64,000 nucleotides of DNA, from the NCBI GenBank assembly GCA_048594975.1, contig JBMDXQ010000124.1:1-64000 (forward strand), written 5' to 3'. The notes beneath the pieces are model-generated. The model was not told the origin of the DNA. It saw only the letters and a list, made by a program, of their open reading frames with translations, and did no database searches. Every line of letters begins with the position of its first letter. Positions within the stretch are counted from its first letter, which is position 1. Below, one piece after another: positions 1 through 8,705 of the stretch. This stretch comes from JBMDXB01 sp048594975. GTDB taxonomy: Bacteria; Acidobacteriota; Vicinamibacteria; Vicinamibacterales; 2-12-FULL-66-21. Made by a program: the position numbers and the translations under genes.

Positions 1-2238
1 GCGCTGGAAGCCATTGGCGGCCGATCCCGCGTAGTTCTGCTTCACCGGGTAGCTGAACGCATAGCGATTGTCCGGGAACGGAATCGTGCTGGCGCCGTAA
101 CCCGCGCGGACGACCGTTTCTTGGTTGAGGCGCCACGACACGCCCGTGCGCGGCGAGAAGTTGGTCAGCGTCTTCTTCACGTTGACCGCATTCGTGGTGT
201 CCCCATATCCCGCCACGCGAATCGTGTGCGTCGACGGATCGTAGTTGGCGAGCGTGCCCTTGCCCTGGATGCCCTCGAGCGGCTGGTAGTACTCCCAGCG
301 AAGACCGAGGTCCACCGTGACGTTGGAGCGCGCCTGCCACTTGTCGTGCACGAACATCGACGTACCCCAGTGCTTCGTTCCGGGCTCGTCGAAGACCTTC
401 AGGTCGCGCTGCACGACGTTGGGCCAGTCGAGCAGGAATGACGCCATCGGGTTGGCGATGCCGCTCAGCGTGGCCGACTCGGCCGGGTTGCCGGTGCCGG
501 ACGCGTTGAACGTGAAGCTCCCGCGTGGACCGCCGGCGTCCTGCGTCTGCAGCAGCATGTCGGTGTTGTGCCGCCACTCGCCGCCGACCTTGACGGTGTG
601 CGTCCTCAGCAGCCGCGTCAGCGTGGTCGCGACGTTCCACGTCTTTTCAGACCGATCCCACGGCTGGCTGTTCGAGAATCCCAGCACTGGGCCGGAGTGG
701 CCGTTGATGTTGATCGACGAGATGCCGCTGGTGTACTCGTCGAGGTTCGCGCCCGGGATGCCGACCTCCGTACTCGTCTGCAGTCCGTTGCCCTCGGTGG
801 TCGTCACGTTGTGGTAGTAGTTCAGGCCGCCGCGGACGTCGAGCACGGTTCGGCTGCTGAACACCCGCGTCCAGGTGGCGGCCGTGCTGGTGCTGGTGTT
901 CGTGCCCGTTCCGGCGAAGCCCCCGTTGGCGGGGCCGCCGTAAATCCCGTACTGACCCGGATCGAACACCACCGGCCGCATGTAGCTCATGCGGTAGGAA
1001 AACTGGTCCTTCTCGCTGAGCGTGTGGCTGATCTTGACGTCGAAACCGTCCGTCGTTTTCTCCCGCGTCTGCGCCTTCTGGTAGTTGTTCTGACCGAGCG
1101 GGGCGCCGGGGATGTTCGGCTCCGGAAGGAACGCGAGCAGCCGCCGCGCAATGGCGCTGATGCGCTCGGGCGGAATGATGTTGTTCGCGAAGGCCACGCG
1201 TCCCGTGCCGTTGACGGCGCCTGTCAGCGGGTCGTAGATTCGGCTCGGTACGGCACTGAAATCGCCGTTCCGCATCGCCATTGTCGGGATCGTGGAGCGC
1301 ACGACGTATCCCAGGTTGTCGACGGTGCGCTGGTAGTCACCGAAGAAGAACAGCTTGTTCCGCACGATCGGGCCGCCGAGCGTGAAGCCCGCGTTCCAGA
1401 ACTTCGTCGGCGCCTTCAGGTGCGTGAAGTAGTCGCTGGCGTTGGTCGCGTCGGTGTTCCCGAAGGTGAACACGCTGCCCCGGAGCTCGTTCGTGCCCGA
1501 CTTGATGGTGACGTTGGTCACCGCGCCGCCCGACCTCCCGAATTCCGCGTCGTAGTTGCTGGTCGTGACGCTGACCGTCTCGAGCGCGTCAGCCGCCGGG
1601 ATGATCACCTGGAGCAGGCCGGTCCGGTGGTTGTTGTCGAGCCCCTCGATCAGCGTGTTGTTGGCCAGGCGCGGCTGGCCGTTGACCTCCACCGCGAGCG
1701 AATCCTGCGAGTTGAAGAACTGGGAGTGCTCGCGGTGCGGGCGCGTCGTGCCCGGCACGACCATGAGAATGCTCTGGAAGTTGCGGTTGAAGGTGAGCGG
1801 GATCTCCGCGATCATCTTGGATTCGAGCAGCCGGCCGGTGTCGGTGCGGTCGGTCTGGAGCACCGGCGTCTCGGCGGCCACGGTCACGTCCTCGGTGAGC
1901 CCACCCACTTCGAGCGTCAGGTCGACGCGCACGGTGGTGTTGACGTCCACGCGCACGTCCTTGCGGACGATCTTCTTGAACCCCGTCAACTCGGCGCTGA
2001 CCTCGTAGGTGCCGTTGAGCAGGCTTGCAAACAGGTAGTAGCCGGACTCGTTCGACGTCGCCGTGCGGCTGACGTTGGTCTGGACTTCGGTGGCCGTGAC
2101 GGTCGCGCCCGGCACCGCGGCGCCGGTCGTGTCGGTGATGTTCCCGAGCAGCGTGCCGGTGACGGCCTGCGCGCTGGCGGTGGCTGGAATGATCAAAACG
2201 GCTGCGGCAAAGCACACAAGGACCCAGGTGCGACGCAT
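1..2238 (-). CDS. TonB-dependent receptor with carboxypeptidase-regulatory-like N-terminus (C-terminus off the window)
   Basis: The gene reads right to left and is still open at base 1, so only the first 746 residues are visible. It starts at ATG 2238. Residues 1-24 form a signal peptide ending ATASAQA. Residues about 25-110 form a carboxypeptidase-regulatory-like Ig fold (TGTLLGNITDTTGAAVPGAT, then ESGYYLFASLLNGTYEV). A plug-like segment follows (SNYDAEFGRSGGAVTNVTIK), then aromatic-rich beta-barrel sequence. This architecture is typical of the large outer-membrane receptors of Acidobacteria, many tied to polymer or siderophore uptake, but the substrate cannot be told here. Its neighbours on the same strand are glycosyltransferases and a TolC-like channel. 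Family assignment is firm; the substrate is unknown. Confidence 0.93.
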   Translation of the reverse strand, partial: MRRTWVLVCFAAAVLIIPATASAQAVTGTLLGNITDTTGAAVPGATVTATEVQTNVSRTATSNESGYYLFASLLNGTYEVSAELTGFKKIVRKDVRVDVNTTVRVDLTLEVGGLTEDVTVAAETPVLQTDRTDTGRLLESKMIAEIPLTFNRNFQSILMVVPGTTRPHREHSQFFNSQDSLAVEVNGQPRLANNTLIEGLDNNHRTGLLQVIIPAADALETVSVTTSNYDAEFGRSGGAVTNVTIKSGTNELRGSVFTFGNTDATNASDYFTHLKAPTKFWNAGFTLGGPIVRNKLFFFGDYQRTVDNLGYVVRSTIPTMAMRNGDFSAVPSRIYDPLTGAVNGTGRVAFANNIIPPERISAIARRLLAFLPEPNIPGAPLGQNNYQKAQTREKTTDGFDVKISHTLSEKDQFSYRMSYMRPVVFDPGQYGIYGGPANGGFAGTGTNTSTSTAATWTRVFSSRTVLDVRGGLNYYHNVTTTEGNGLQTSTEVGIPGANLDEYTSGISSININGHSGPVLGFSNSQPWDRSEKTWNVATTLTRLLRTHTVKVGGEWRHNTDMLLQTQDAGGPRGSFTFNASGTGNPAESATLSGIANPMASFLLDWPNVVQRDLKVFDEPGTKHWGTSMFVHDKWQARSNVTVDLGLRWEYYQPLEGIQGKGTLANYDPSTHTIRVAGYGDTTNAVNVKKTLTNFSPRTGVSWRLNQETVVRAGYGASTIPFPDNRYAFSYPVKQNYAGSAANGFQR

Positions 2239-2298
2239 TCGTTGCCCCTCCTGTTCGGGCATCTCGCAGTCCGATGAGAATCCCCTTCGCGCGGCCTG

Positions 2299-3420
2299 TC
2301 AAGCACTTTCCGGCCGGTCCTCCGCGTGCGGATGCAGCGCGACGCGGCGGTACACCCGCAGGGTATCCCGAACCATCCGCTCGACGCTGAAGCGTGTCCC
2401 GACCCGCGCGCGGCCGGCCTCGCCGAGGCGCAGCCGCAGGGCCGCGTCGCGGAGCAGCCGCACGATGGCCTCGGCCATCGCCGCGTGGTCCCGCGGCGCA
2501 ACGAGAAACCCGGTCTCGCCGTCGACGACCACCTCCGGGATGCCGCCGGCCAGCGTCGCCACGACCGGTTTGCCGCACGCCATCGCGTCGAGCAGCGACG
2601 TGCCGAGCCCCTCGGTAACCGAGCTCATGACGAAGACGTCGAACGCCTTGTGCACGGACAGCACGTCGGGCCTGAAGCCCGCCAGGATCACGTGCTTCTC
2701 GAGATGGTGTTCGCGGATCTGTCGTTCGAGCGCGGGCCGCAGCTCCCCCTCGCCGGCGATCACGAAGCGCGCGTCGGGCACCTGGCGAACGACGAGCGCG
2801 GCGGCCTCCACGAGGTGCCGCTGTCCTTTGTGCGGTACGAGCGCCGCGACGTTGCCGACGAGCGGCGCGTGATGCGGCAGCCAGAACTCCGCATGCAGAT
2901 CGGCGGGCGGGGCCGAGGCGACACGATCGACGTCGATCCCCTCGTGGACCGTCACCGCGCGCGCCTCCGGCACGCCGTCGGCAATGAGCATCTGCCGGAT
3001 CGCCTCGGACGCGCAGATGAAGCAGTCCACTTGCCGGTACTTCCACCGCGACAGCGAGGTGCCCCGGAGACGGAAATCGACACGGCGCGAGGCGACGAGC
3101 GGCGGCTTCGCCAGCTGCGTGCTCATCGACAGCGCCAGCGACGCCATCGCGACGGCGTGCGGATCGTGGGCGTGCACGACCTCCGGACGCAGTTGTTTGA
3201 TGAGCCGCGAGAGCCGCCAGGCGGCGCCCAGGTCCATTTCCGTGCGCGGCGCCAGCGCAATCAGGTCGAGCCCCTCGCGGGCGCGCTGCCGCAGCTCCCC
3301 CTCGCCGTGCGCCACGAGCATCGTGCGGTGGCCGAGCGCGCGCAGCCCGAGCAGCGTCAGCAGCACCTGGTTCTGCCCGCCTCTCCAGGTGCGCGCGGTG
3401 TCGAGGTGGAGGGAGAACAC
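2299..3420 (-). CDS. Family 4 glycosyltransferase (GT-B fold)
   Basis: 373 residues, the usual length for GT4 enzymes. The N-terminal half has the acceptor-side Rossmann fold (TWRGGQNQVLLTLLGLRALG, then RPEVVHAHDPHA). The C-terminal half has the nucleotide-sugar side, with GNVAALVPHKGQRHLVEAA and the E-x7-E element in SSVTEGLGTSLLDAMACGKP near residue 280. The probable reaction is transfer of a sugar from an activated donor to an envelope glycolipid or polysaccharide on the cytoplasmic face. The start is GTG at 3420-3418. It lies directly after a 7-nt repeat array, and no Shine-Dalgarno sequence is visible, so initiation may depend on translation from the upstream glycosyltransferase. Specificity cannot be told. 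Confidence 0.9.
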   Translation of the reverse strand: MFSLHLDTARTWRGGQNQVLLTLLGLRALGHRTMLVAHGEGELRQRAREGLDLIALAPRTEMDLGAAWRLSRLIKQLRPEVVHAHDPHAVAMASLALSMSTQLAKPPLVASRRVDFRLRGTSLSRWKYRQVDCFICASEAIRQMLIADGVPEARAVTVHEGIDVDRVASAPPADLHAEFWLPHHAPLVGNVAALVPHKGQRHLVEAAALVVRQVPDARFVIAGEGELRPALERQIREHHLEKHVILAGFRPDVLSVHKAFDVFVMSSVTEGLGTSLLDAMACGKPVVATLAGGIPEVVVDGETGFLVAPRDHAAMAEAIVRLLRDAALRLRLGEAGRARVGTRFSVERMVRDTLRVYRRVALHPHAEDRPESA

Positions 3421-3490
3421 GGGAGTCGAAAGTCGCTAGTCGCTAGTCGGAGCCAGAGTCAGAGTCACCGTCACAGTTAGCGTCAAAGTC
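3421..3490 (-). repeat. GACT-word repeat array spanning the end of a CDS and the following gap (period 6 in frame, then 7)
   Basis: Read on the minus strand, the words GACTTT, GACGCT, AACTGT, GACGGT, GACTCT, GACTCT and GGCTCC are spaced every 6 nt inside the glycosyltransferase frame. They encode an Asp-rich tail (DFDANCDGDSDSGSD). GACTAG supplies the stop codon. From there the same word continues with period 7 (CGACTAG, CGACTTT, CGACTCC) up to the GTG start of the next gene at 3420. The period therefore changes from a multiple of three to seven exactly at the stop codon. Confidence 0.85.
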
Positions 3491-4249
3491 CGCGACGTCG
3501 GCGTTGCGCGCGCGCTGCAGTTCCCAGAGCTTGGCGAACTTGAGCAGGACGTAGTACGAATTCAGTGCCGAGACGAGCAGGCCGGGGCCGCCGTCCAGGA
3601 AGCCGCGGCGCAGGAGGAGGTTCCGCGCGAACGCCAGCCGCGCGTGGATGAGCGCGCCGACCGCGGTCGTCCGGCGCCCCTCGGCGTGCCACTGCCGCGC
3701 GGCGAGCGTGGTGTAGCGGTCGATCGTGCGCAGGTGCTGCGAGATGCTCCGGTAGGCGTAGTGCTGCAGCTCGTGGCGGAGCACGCCGGGCTGGCCGTCG
3801 AGCGTGACCGACTCGTGCACCGGGGGCGTGTTCCAGCGGCCGGATCGTCGGTCGTAGAGCCGCAGCTGGTAGTCCGGGTACCAGTCGGTGGTGCGGATCC
3901 AGCGGCCGAGATAGCGGGTGACTCGCGGGATCCGGTAACCGCGCGCCGCCGGGCCGTCGGCGAGCACCTGCTGGATCTCCGCGGCCAGTGCGGGCGTGAC
4001 CCGCTCGTCGGCGTCGAGCGACAGGATCCAGTCGTGCGACGCGAGATCCGCCGCGCGGTTCTTCTGCGCGCCGTACCCCGGCCAGTCCCGCGACTCGACC
4101 CGGGGCGTGTAGCGCCGCGCGATCGCCGCGGTGTCGTCGGTGCTGCCCGCGTCGACGACCACGATTTCGTCCGCCCACGCGACCGACTGCAGCGCCGCCG
4201 CGATGTTCCGCGCCTCGTTGCGCGTGATGACCGTGACGGTCAGTTTCAC
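3443..4249 (-). CDS. Family 2 glycosyltransferase, WaaE/KdtX-like
   Basis: I place the start at GTG 4249, giving MKLTVTVITRNEARNIAAAL. An upstream in-frame ATG at 4312 would add residues coded entirely by the adjacent repeat array. The 268-residue protein has the GT-A nucleotide-binding strand (DEIVVVDAGSTDDTAAIA), the DxD-type metal site in LSLDADERVTP near residue 90, and the WYPDYQLRLYDRRSGRW block seen in lipopolysaccharide-core glycosyltransferases of the WaaE group. It probably adds a hexose or heptose to an envelope glycan. The last 15 residues are unusually acidic and are coded by a short-word repeat, so they are unlikely to be part of the catalytic fold. Confidence 0.88.
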   Translation of the reverse strand: MKLTVTVITRNEARNIAAALQSVAWADEIVVVDAGSTDDTAAIARRYTPRVESRDWPGYGAQKNRAADLASHDWILSLDADERVTPALAAEIQQVLADGPAARGYRIPRVTRYLGRWIRTTDWYPDYQLRLYDRRSGRWNTPPVHESVTLDGQPGVLRHELQHYAYRSISQHLRTIDRYTTLAARQWHAEGRRTTAVGALIHARLAFARNLLLRRGFLDGGPGLLVSALNSYYVLLKFAKLWELQRARNADVADFDANCDGDSDSGSD

Positions 4250-4261
4250 GCGCCAGAGTCT

Positions 4262-4459
4262 ATCCCTAATCCCTGGTTGCTGATCCTGAATCCCTAATCC
4301 TGAATCCTCCATCCTGAATCCGGGCGGCGCGCCCGATCAGGGCTTCAGGATCAGCGATCCGCCCAGCGATTCGGGATCCGTCCGCGAGTCGAGATCAGCG
4401 AGTCGCGATCAGCGATAACCAGCGATTCGGGATGAGCGATCAGGGAGCAGCGATTCACT
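4262..4459 (-). repeat. Bipartite 7-nt array (ATCC words, then inverted GGAT words)
   Basis: The left half (4262-4324) tiles exactly into nine heptamers such as ATCCCTA, ATCCCTG and ATCCTGA. The right half (4334-4459) tiles into eighteen heptamers dominated by CGATCAG, AGCGAGT, CCCAGCG and ATTCGGG, which are largely reverse complements of the left-hand words. A short GC-rich palindrome lies between (CGGGC at 4321-4325, GCCCG at 4331-4335). The whole could fold as a long imperfect hairpin. It fills the gap between the TolC-like gene, whose TGA stop (4455-4457) lies inside the last unit, and the start region of the glycosyltransferase. Confidence 0.9.
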
Positions 4460-6137
4460 GTCCGCCGGCAAGCGGTACGACCTGGACGGCTTCGAAGTTC
4501 ACCAGCGCGCGGTTGTAGTCGAGGATCGCCTGCAGCTCGGAGCGCTTCGCTGCGGCCAGGTCACGCTGCGTCTGGAACACGCGGAAGGTATCCGACAGGC
4601 CCACCTCGAGGCGCTTCTCCTCGGCCGCCAGGCGCTTCTCCGACAGCTCGCGCGCCGTGCGCGTCGACTGCACCCGCTTCAGGCTCGTCGTCACCTGGCG
4701 CGCCGCATCGCGCACCTGCGTCGCGATCTGCATCTCCAGCTCGCGCAGGCTGGTCTGCTGCTGCTGCCGCTCCAGCCGCGTGGCGGCCATGGCCGCGTCG
4801 GCCTGGCTCGTGCCGAGCGGATAGCTCACGTTGAACTGCACGCTCCACGTGCGGAAGTCGTTGCCCAGCACGTCCCGGAGCGCGTCGGCGAAGCTGCGCT
4901 GCGACCGGTTCAGGATCGGCGGCGGGAAGCCCTGGCCGAACTCGAACTGCGTGCCGGCGAGGCCGACCACGCTGTAGTTGGCCTGCAGGTTCACCTCCGG
5001 CAGCTTCTGGTTGCCGAGGAACTTCAGGTTGACGTCGGTCGACTCGATCCGCTTCTTGACGACCGCGATGTCGGTCCGGTTCTGCAAGGCGTTGGCGACC
5101 GCGGTGTCGATGTCGATCGGTTGCGGTTCGAGCGTGGGCTGCTCGGCCGGCACCAGCTTGGTCGTCCAGAAATCCGGGCGGGTCGGGTTCATGAGCAGCA
5201 TGCGCAGACCGTCCTCGGCGCTGCGGATCTGCGACTCGGCGAGGATCACCGTCTCTTCCAGCCGCGCGACCTCCGCTTCCGCCTCGGTGATGTCGATCGG
5301 CGCCATGGTCCCGACCTCCACGCGGCGCTGGTTATTCCTCAGGAGCGCGCGCGAGAGGTCGAGCGACTGTTGGGCCACGTCGAGGCCGGAAATCGCCGAG
5401 ACCAGGTTGTAGTAGCCGACGCGCGTCGCGCGGGACACCTGCGTGACGCGCTGCCGCAGCTCGAGGTCGGCGATCTGCGCGGTGTTCCGGCTCAACTGCA
5501 CCTGCTGCCGGAGGTTGTCGATGCGGAAGTCGCGCAGCAGCGGCTGCACGTAGCCGAAGCCCAGTGTCGAGCGCAGCGCCGGATTGAAACTGGTGAACCC
5601 GGTCGTCGTCGATTTCGAGGAGAAGAACGACACCTCGTAGCGGCCGCCGCCCCACGGCACGAACTGCTGGACGCCGTTCGTGCTGCGCAGTCCCTCGGCC
5701 GTGATGACGTTGCCGGTCCCCGTGAGGAAGTTGCTGGGCGGCTCGGCGCTGCTGTTCTTGGTCGTGATCGAGAACAGGTTGGGCGCATAGGCGGCGCGCG
5801 CCTCGGCGACGCCGAACGCCGCCACCTCGGGGCCGAGCCGCTCGGCCTCGAGTCCCAGGTTGTGCTGGAGCGCCATCTGCACGGCCTCCTCCACGGTCAG
5901 CGCCAGCGTCGTCCCGCCAGCGTCGGCCGCCGGCTGCGTGGCCGCCGGCTGCGCAGGCGCCGGCTGCTGCGCCCCGCCCCGTTCAGGCGCCGGCATCGCC
6001 GACGCGGCGGCGCTCAGGGTCGCCTGCGGGCCCTGTCCGGAAGCGGACACACTGCGCCCGGTTGCGAACACGCCGGCGGCGGCGGCGACGATCGCAAGGG
6101 CCGTGAAACGAGCCGATATTTGCTGCTTGGAACGCAT
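4455..6137 (-). CDS. TolC-family outer membrane efflux protein
   Basis: 560 residues. An N-terminal signal sequence is followed by a low-complexity Ala/Pro/Gln linker (about residues 35-75). Two OEP repeats then follow, the first starting LTVEEAVQMALQHNLGLEAE and the second around IDTAVANALQNRTDIAVVKK. Long alpha-helical hairpin sequence and the DYNRALVNFEAVQ ending are typical of TolC-like trimeric channels. It would form the outer-membrane exit duct for a tripartite pump or type I secretion system; the inner-membrane partners are not in this window. Start ATG 6137 has AGTGACCT upstream and no strong Shine-Dalgarno sequence. The gene is divergent from the S9 peptidase. Confidence 0.92.
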   Translation of the reverse strand: MRSKQQISARFTALAIVAAAAGVFATGRSVSASGQGPQATLSAAASAMPAPERGGAQQPAPAQPAATQPAADAGGTTLALTVEEAVQMALQHNLGLEAERLGPEVAAFGVAEARAAYAPNLFSITTKNSSAEPPSNFLTGTGNVITAEGLRSTNGVQQFVPWGGGRYEVSFFSSKSTTTGFTSFNPALRSTLGFGYVQPLLRDFRIDNLRQQVQLSRNTAQIADLELRQRVTQVSRATRVGYYNLVSAISGLDVAQQSLDLSRALLRNNQRRVEVGTMAPIDITEAEAEVARLEETVILAESQIRSAEDGLRMLLMNPTRPDFWTTKLVPAEQPTLEPQPIDIDTAVANALQNRTDIAVVKKRIESTDVNLKFLGNQKLPEVNLQANYSVVGLAGTQFEFGQGFPPPILNRSQRSFADALRDVLGNDFRTWSVQFNVSYPLGTSQADAAMAATRLERQQQQTSLRELEMQIATQVRDAARQVTTSLKRVQSTRTARELSEKRLAAEEKRLEVGLSDTFRVFQTQRDLAAAKRSELQAILDYNRALVNFEAVQVVPLAGGQ

Positions 6138-6231
6138 GACAGGTCACTCCACCAACTAGAGTTCGATTCGCGTGAGGTCGTGGAAGAGCAAGAATCGCTG
6201 CCGTCCTTGTAAGAGGACGCACGGGCCGGGA

Positions 6232-6259
6232 GCAGAGTTTCCTCAAATGTATACTCTGC
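6232..6259. promoter_or_regulatory. Inverted repeat GCAGAGT-N14-ACTCTGC in a divergent promoter region
   Basis: Two perfect 7-bp arms (6232-6238 and 6253-6259) flank TATACT (6250-6255), a possible -10 box for the peptidase gene starting at 6264. The TATA sequence is itself palindromic and could also serve the opposite strand. No convincing -35 hexamer is present. The position between divergent tolC-like and peptidase genes suggests a dimeric-regulator site. This is inferred from symmetry only. Confidence 0.35.
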
Positions 6260-6263
6260 GCCT

Positions 6264-8705
6264 ATGCGCCGACCCGCCCGAAGATTCGCGACAGCTCTGC
6301 TGGCCGTTGCCGCCGCGATCTCGACACAGGCGCGGACCGTCGATGCCCCGGTGCCGGGATCGCGGGCCTCGACATTCCCGCTGACCGTCGACAGCATCAT
6401 GCGCGGGCCCGATCTCGTCGGCTGGCCGCCCACCGGCCTGCGATGGTCCGCGGACTCGCGGACGCTCTATTTCGAATGGCGGAGGCCGGGCGAAGACGAG
6501 GCGTCGACCTACGCGGTCGCGCGCGAGGGTGGCGAGCCGCGAAAGCTCTCGAAGGAGGACGCGCGCACCGTCCCGCCCTCGGCCGGACGCTGGGACCGCG
6601 CGCGGCGGCGCGTGCTCTCCACCGATGGCGGCGACATCGTCATGCTCGACGCCGCCGCCGGCCGTCGGGTCCAGGTCACGAGGACGACGGCGACCGAGTC
6701 GAACCCGCGCTGGGCGCGCGACGACGCGCACGTGACCTTCGTGCGGGACGGCAATCTCTTCATCGTGGCGCCCGGCGGCGCCGGCCAGCCCGCCGGTGAC
6801 GCCATCATCGCGCAGCTGACCGATGTCACGGCGCGGCGGCCGCAGCCCCGCCAGACCGAGAGCCACAAGTTCCTCAGCGAGGAAGAGGCGCGGCTCATCG
6901 ACCACGTTCGCGAGCAGAAGGAGCAGAAGCGCAAGGCCGAGGAGAAGGCGAAGAAGGACAAGCTGCCGGCCTTCGAGCTCCAGGAGCGTCAGGCCGCCAC
7001 CGACCTGATGCTCTCGCCGGACGGCACGCACGTGTTCCTGCTGGTCTCGGAACGTCCGGCCGGCGCCAAGTCGACGATCGTGCCCGATTACGTCACCGAG
7101 TCGGGCTACACGCAGGACATCTCGGCGCGCACCAACGTCGGCGACGCGCCGGAGCGCCGGCTGCTGGCGGTGCTCAACCTGAAGACCGGCAAGAGCGTAT
7201 GGGCCGACGGCAGCTTCGCGCCGCCCGTGTCCGAGAACGAGAAGCCGGCGTCAGCCGAGGCGTCCGCGCCGGACGAGCGGCCCGGCCGGAAGGCTGAACG
7301 CGAGATCCGCTGGAGCATGCCGGTCGTCTCCGACGACGGCAAACACGTGGTCGCGAGCGCCCGTTCGGCGGACAACAAGGACCGGTGGTTCGTCGCGCTC
7401 GACCCCGAATCGGGGAAGACGCGCGTCATCGACACCCTGCACGACGAGGCATGGATTCGCGAGGCGACGCTCGGTGGCGGGGCACTCCAGTTCCTTCCCG
7501 ACAACCGCCGCATCGCGTTCCTGTCGGAACGCGACGGCTGGATGCACCTGTACACCCTGGACGTGTCGGTCGAGGGCGCATCGCCGAAGCCGCTGACGTC
7601 CGGCCGCTGGGAGGTCACCTCCGCCGAGCTCTCGCCCGACCGGAAGCGGTTCTACGTCACGAGCAACGAGGTCCATCCCGGCGAGCGTCACCTCTACTCC
7701 GTGCCGCTCGACGGCGGCAAGCGGACGAAGATCACCTCGATGACGGGATCCCACGACGTGGACGTCTCGCCCGACGACGGCACGCTCGGGCTGGTGTACT
7801 CGTACAGCACGAAGCCGCCCGAGGTGTACGTGATGCCGAACAGGCCGGGCGCCGCCGCCCGGCAGGTCACGACCACGCCGACCGCCGAGTGGCGCTCGTT
7901 CGGCTGGATCGACCCGAAGGTGGTGACGTTCAAGGCGCGGGACGGCGTGGACGTGCACGCGCGCCTCTTCACCCCCGAGTTGATCGGGTCGAAGCGCGAC
8001 CCGCTCCGGCCCGGAGTCGTGTTCGTCCACGGCGCCGGCTACCTGCAGAACGCCCACCGCTACTGGTCCAGCTACTTCCGCGAGTACATGTTCCACAACC
8101 TCCTCGCGCAGCGCGGCTACGTCGTGCTCGACGTGGATTACCGCGCCAGCTCCGGCTACGGACGGGACTGGCGCACGGCGATCTACCGCCACATGGGCGG
8201 CAAGGATCTCGAGGACATCGTCGACGGGGCGAAGTACCTCGTCGAGAAGGAGCGGGTGCACCCGCGGCGGCTTGGCATCTACGGTGGCAGCTACGGCGGG
8301 TTCATCACGCTCATGGCGATGTTCACGACGCCCGACGTGTTCGCGGCGGGCGCCGCGCTCCGCCCGGTCACCGACTGGGCGCACTACAACCACGGCTACA
8401 CCTCGAACGTCCTGAACGTTCCGCAGAAGGATGCCGAGGCCTACCGCCGGAGTTCGCCCATCTACTTCGCGGGCGGGTTGAAGGGTGCCCTGTTGATCTG
8501 CCACGGCATGGTGGACACCAACGTGCACTTCCAGGATTCGGTGCGCCTCGTGCAGCGGCTGATCGAGCTGCGCAAGGAGAACTGGCAGCTGGCGGTGTAC
8601 CCGGTCGAGAACCACGCGTTCGCGGAGGAGACGAGCTGGGCAGACCAGTACAAGCGCATCCTCGAGCTCTTCGAGGAGAACCTGCGCACAAACGGGAAGA
8701 CGTGA
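6264..8705 (+). CDS. S9 family serine peptidase (DPP-IV/prolyl oligopeptidase type), exported
   Basis: 813 residues with a signal peptide at the N-terminus. A beta-propeller of TolB/WD-like blades spans about residues 50-560 (for example GLRWSADSRTLYFEWRRPG). A C-terminal alpha/beta hydrolase carries the nucleophile motif GIYGGSYGGF (Ser near residue 676), an Asp in HGMVDTNVH (near 750) and a His in VENHAFAEE (near 782). This catalytic triad is complete for the family, which cleaves oligopeptides, often after proline. An unusual Lys/Glu-rich helical insertion lies within the propeller (HVREQKEQKRKAEEKAKKD, about residues 212-232). The stop codon overlaps the pyrE start (TGATG), so the two genes are translationally coupled. 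Confidence 0.93.
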   Translation: MRRPARRFATALLAVAAAISTQARTVDAPVPGSRASTFPLTVDSIMRGPDLVGWPPTGLRWSADSRTLYFEWRRPGEDEASTYAVAREGGEPRKLSKEDARTVPPSAGRWDRARRRVLSTDGGDIVMLDAAAGRRVQVTRTTATESNPRWARDDAHVTFVRDGNLFIVAPGGAGQPAGDAIIAQLTDVTARRPQPRQTESHKFLSEEEARLIDHVREQKEQKRKAEEKAKKDKLPAFELQERQAATDLMLSPDGTHVFLLVSERPAGAKSTIVPDYVTESGYTQDISARTNVGDAPERRLLAVLNLKTGKSVWADGSFAPPVSENEKPASAEASAPDERPGRKAEREIRWSMPVVSDDGKHVVASARSADNKDRWFVALDPESGKTRVIDTLHDEAWIREATLGGGALQFLPDNRRIAFLSERDGWMHLYTLDVSVEGASPKPLTSGRWEVTSAELSPDRKRFYVTSNEVHPGERHLYSVPLDGGKRTKITSMTGSHDVDVSPDDGTLGLVYSYSTKPPEVYVMPNRPGAAARQVTTTPTAEWRSFGWIDPKVVTFKARDGVDVHARLFTPELIGSKRDPLRPGVVFVHGAGYLQNAHRYWSSYFREYMFHNLLAQRGYVVLDVDYRASSGYGRDWRTAIYRHMGGKDLEDIVDGAKYLVEKERVHPRRLGIYGGSYGGFITLMAMFTTPDVFAAGAALRPVTDWAHYNHGYTSNVLNVPQKDAEAYRRSSPIYFAGGLKGALLICHGMVDTNVHFQDSVRLVQRLIELRKENWQLAVYPVENHAFAEETSWADQYKRILELFEENLRTNGKT

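Noticed and set aside
568..2277. Long plus-strand open frame opposite the TonB receptor
   Set aside because: Its translation is Arg/Val/His-rich with no domain, while the minus strand gives a full receptor with signal peptide; it is a GC-bias shadow.
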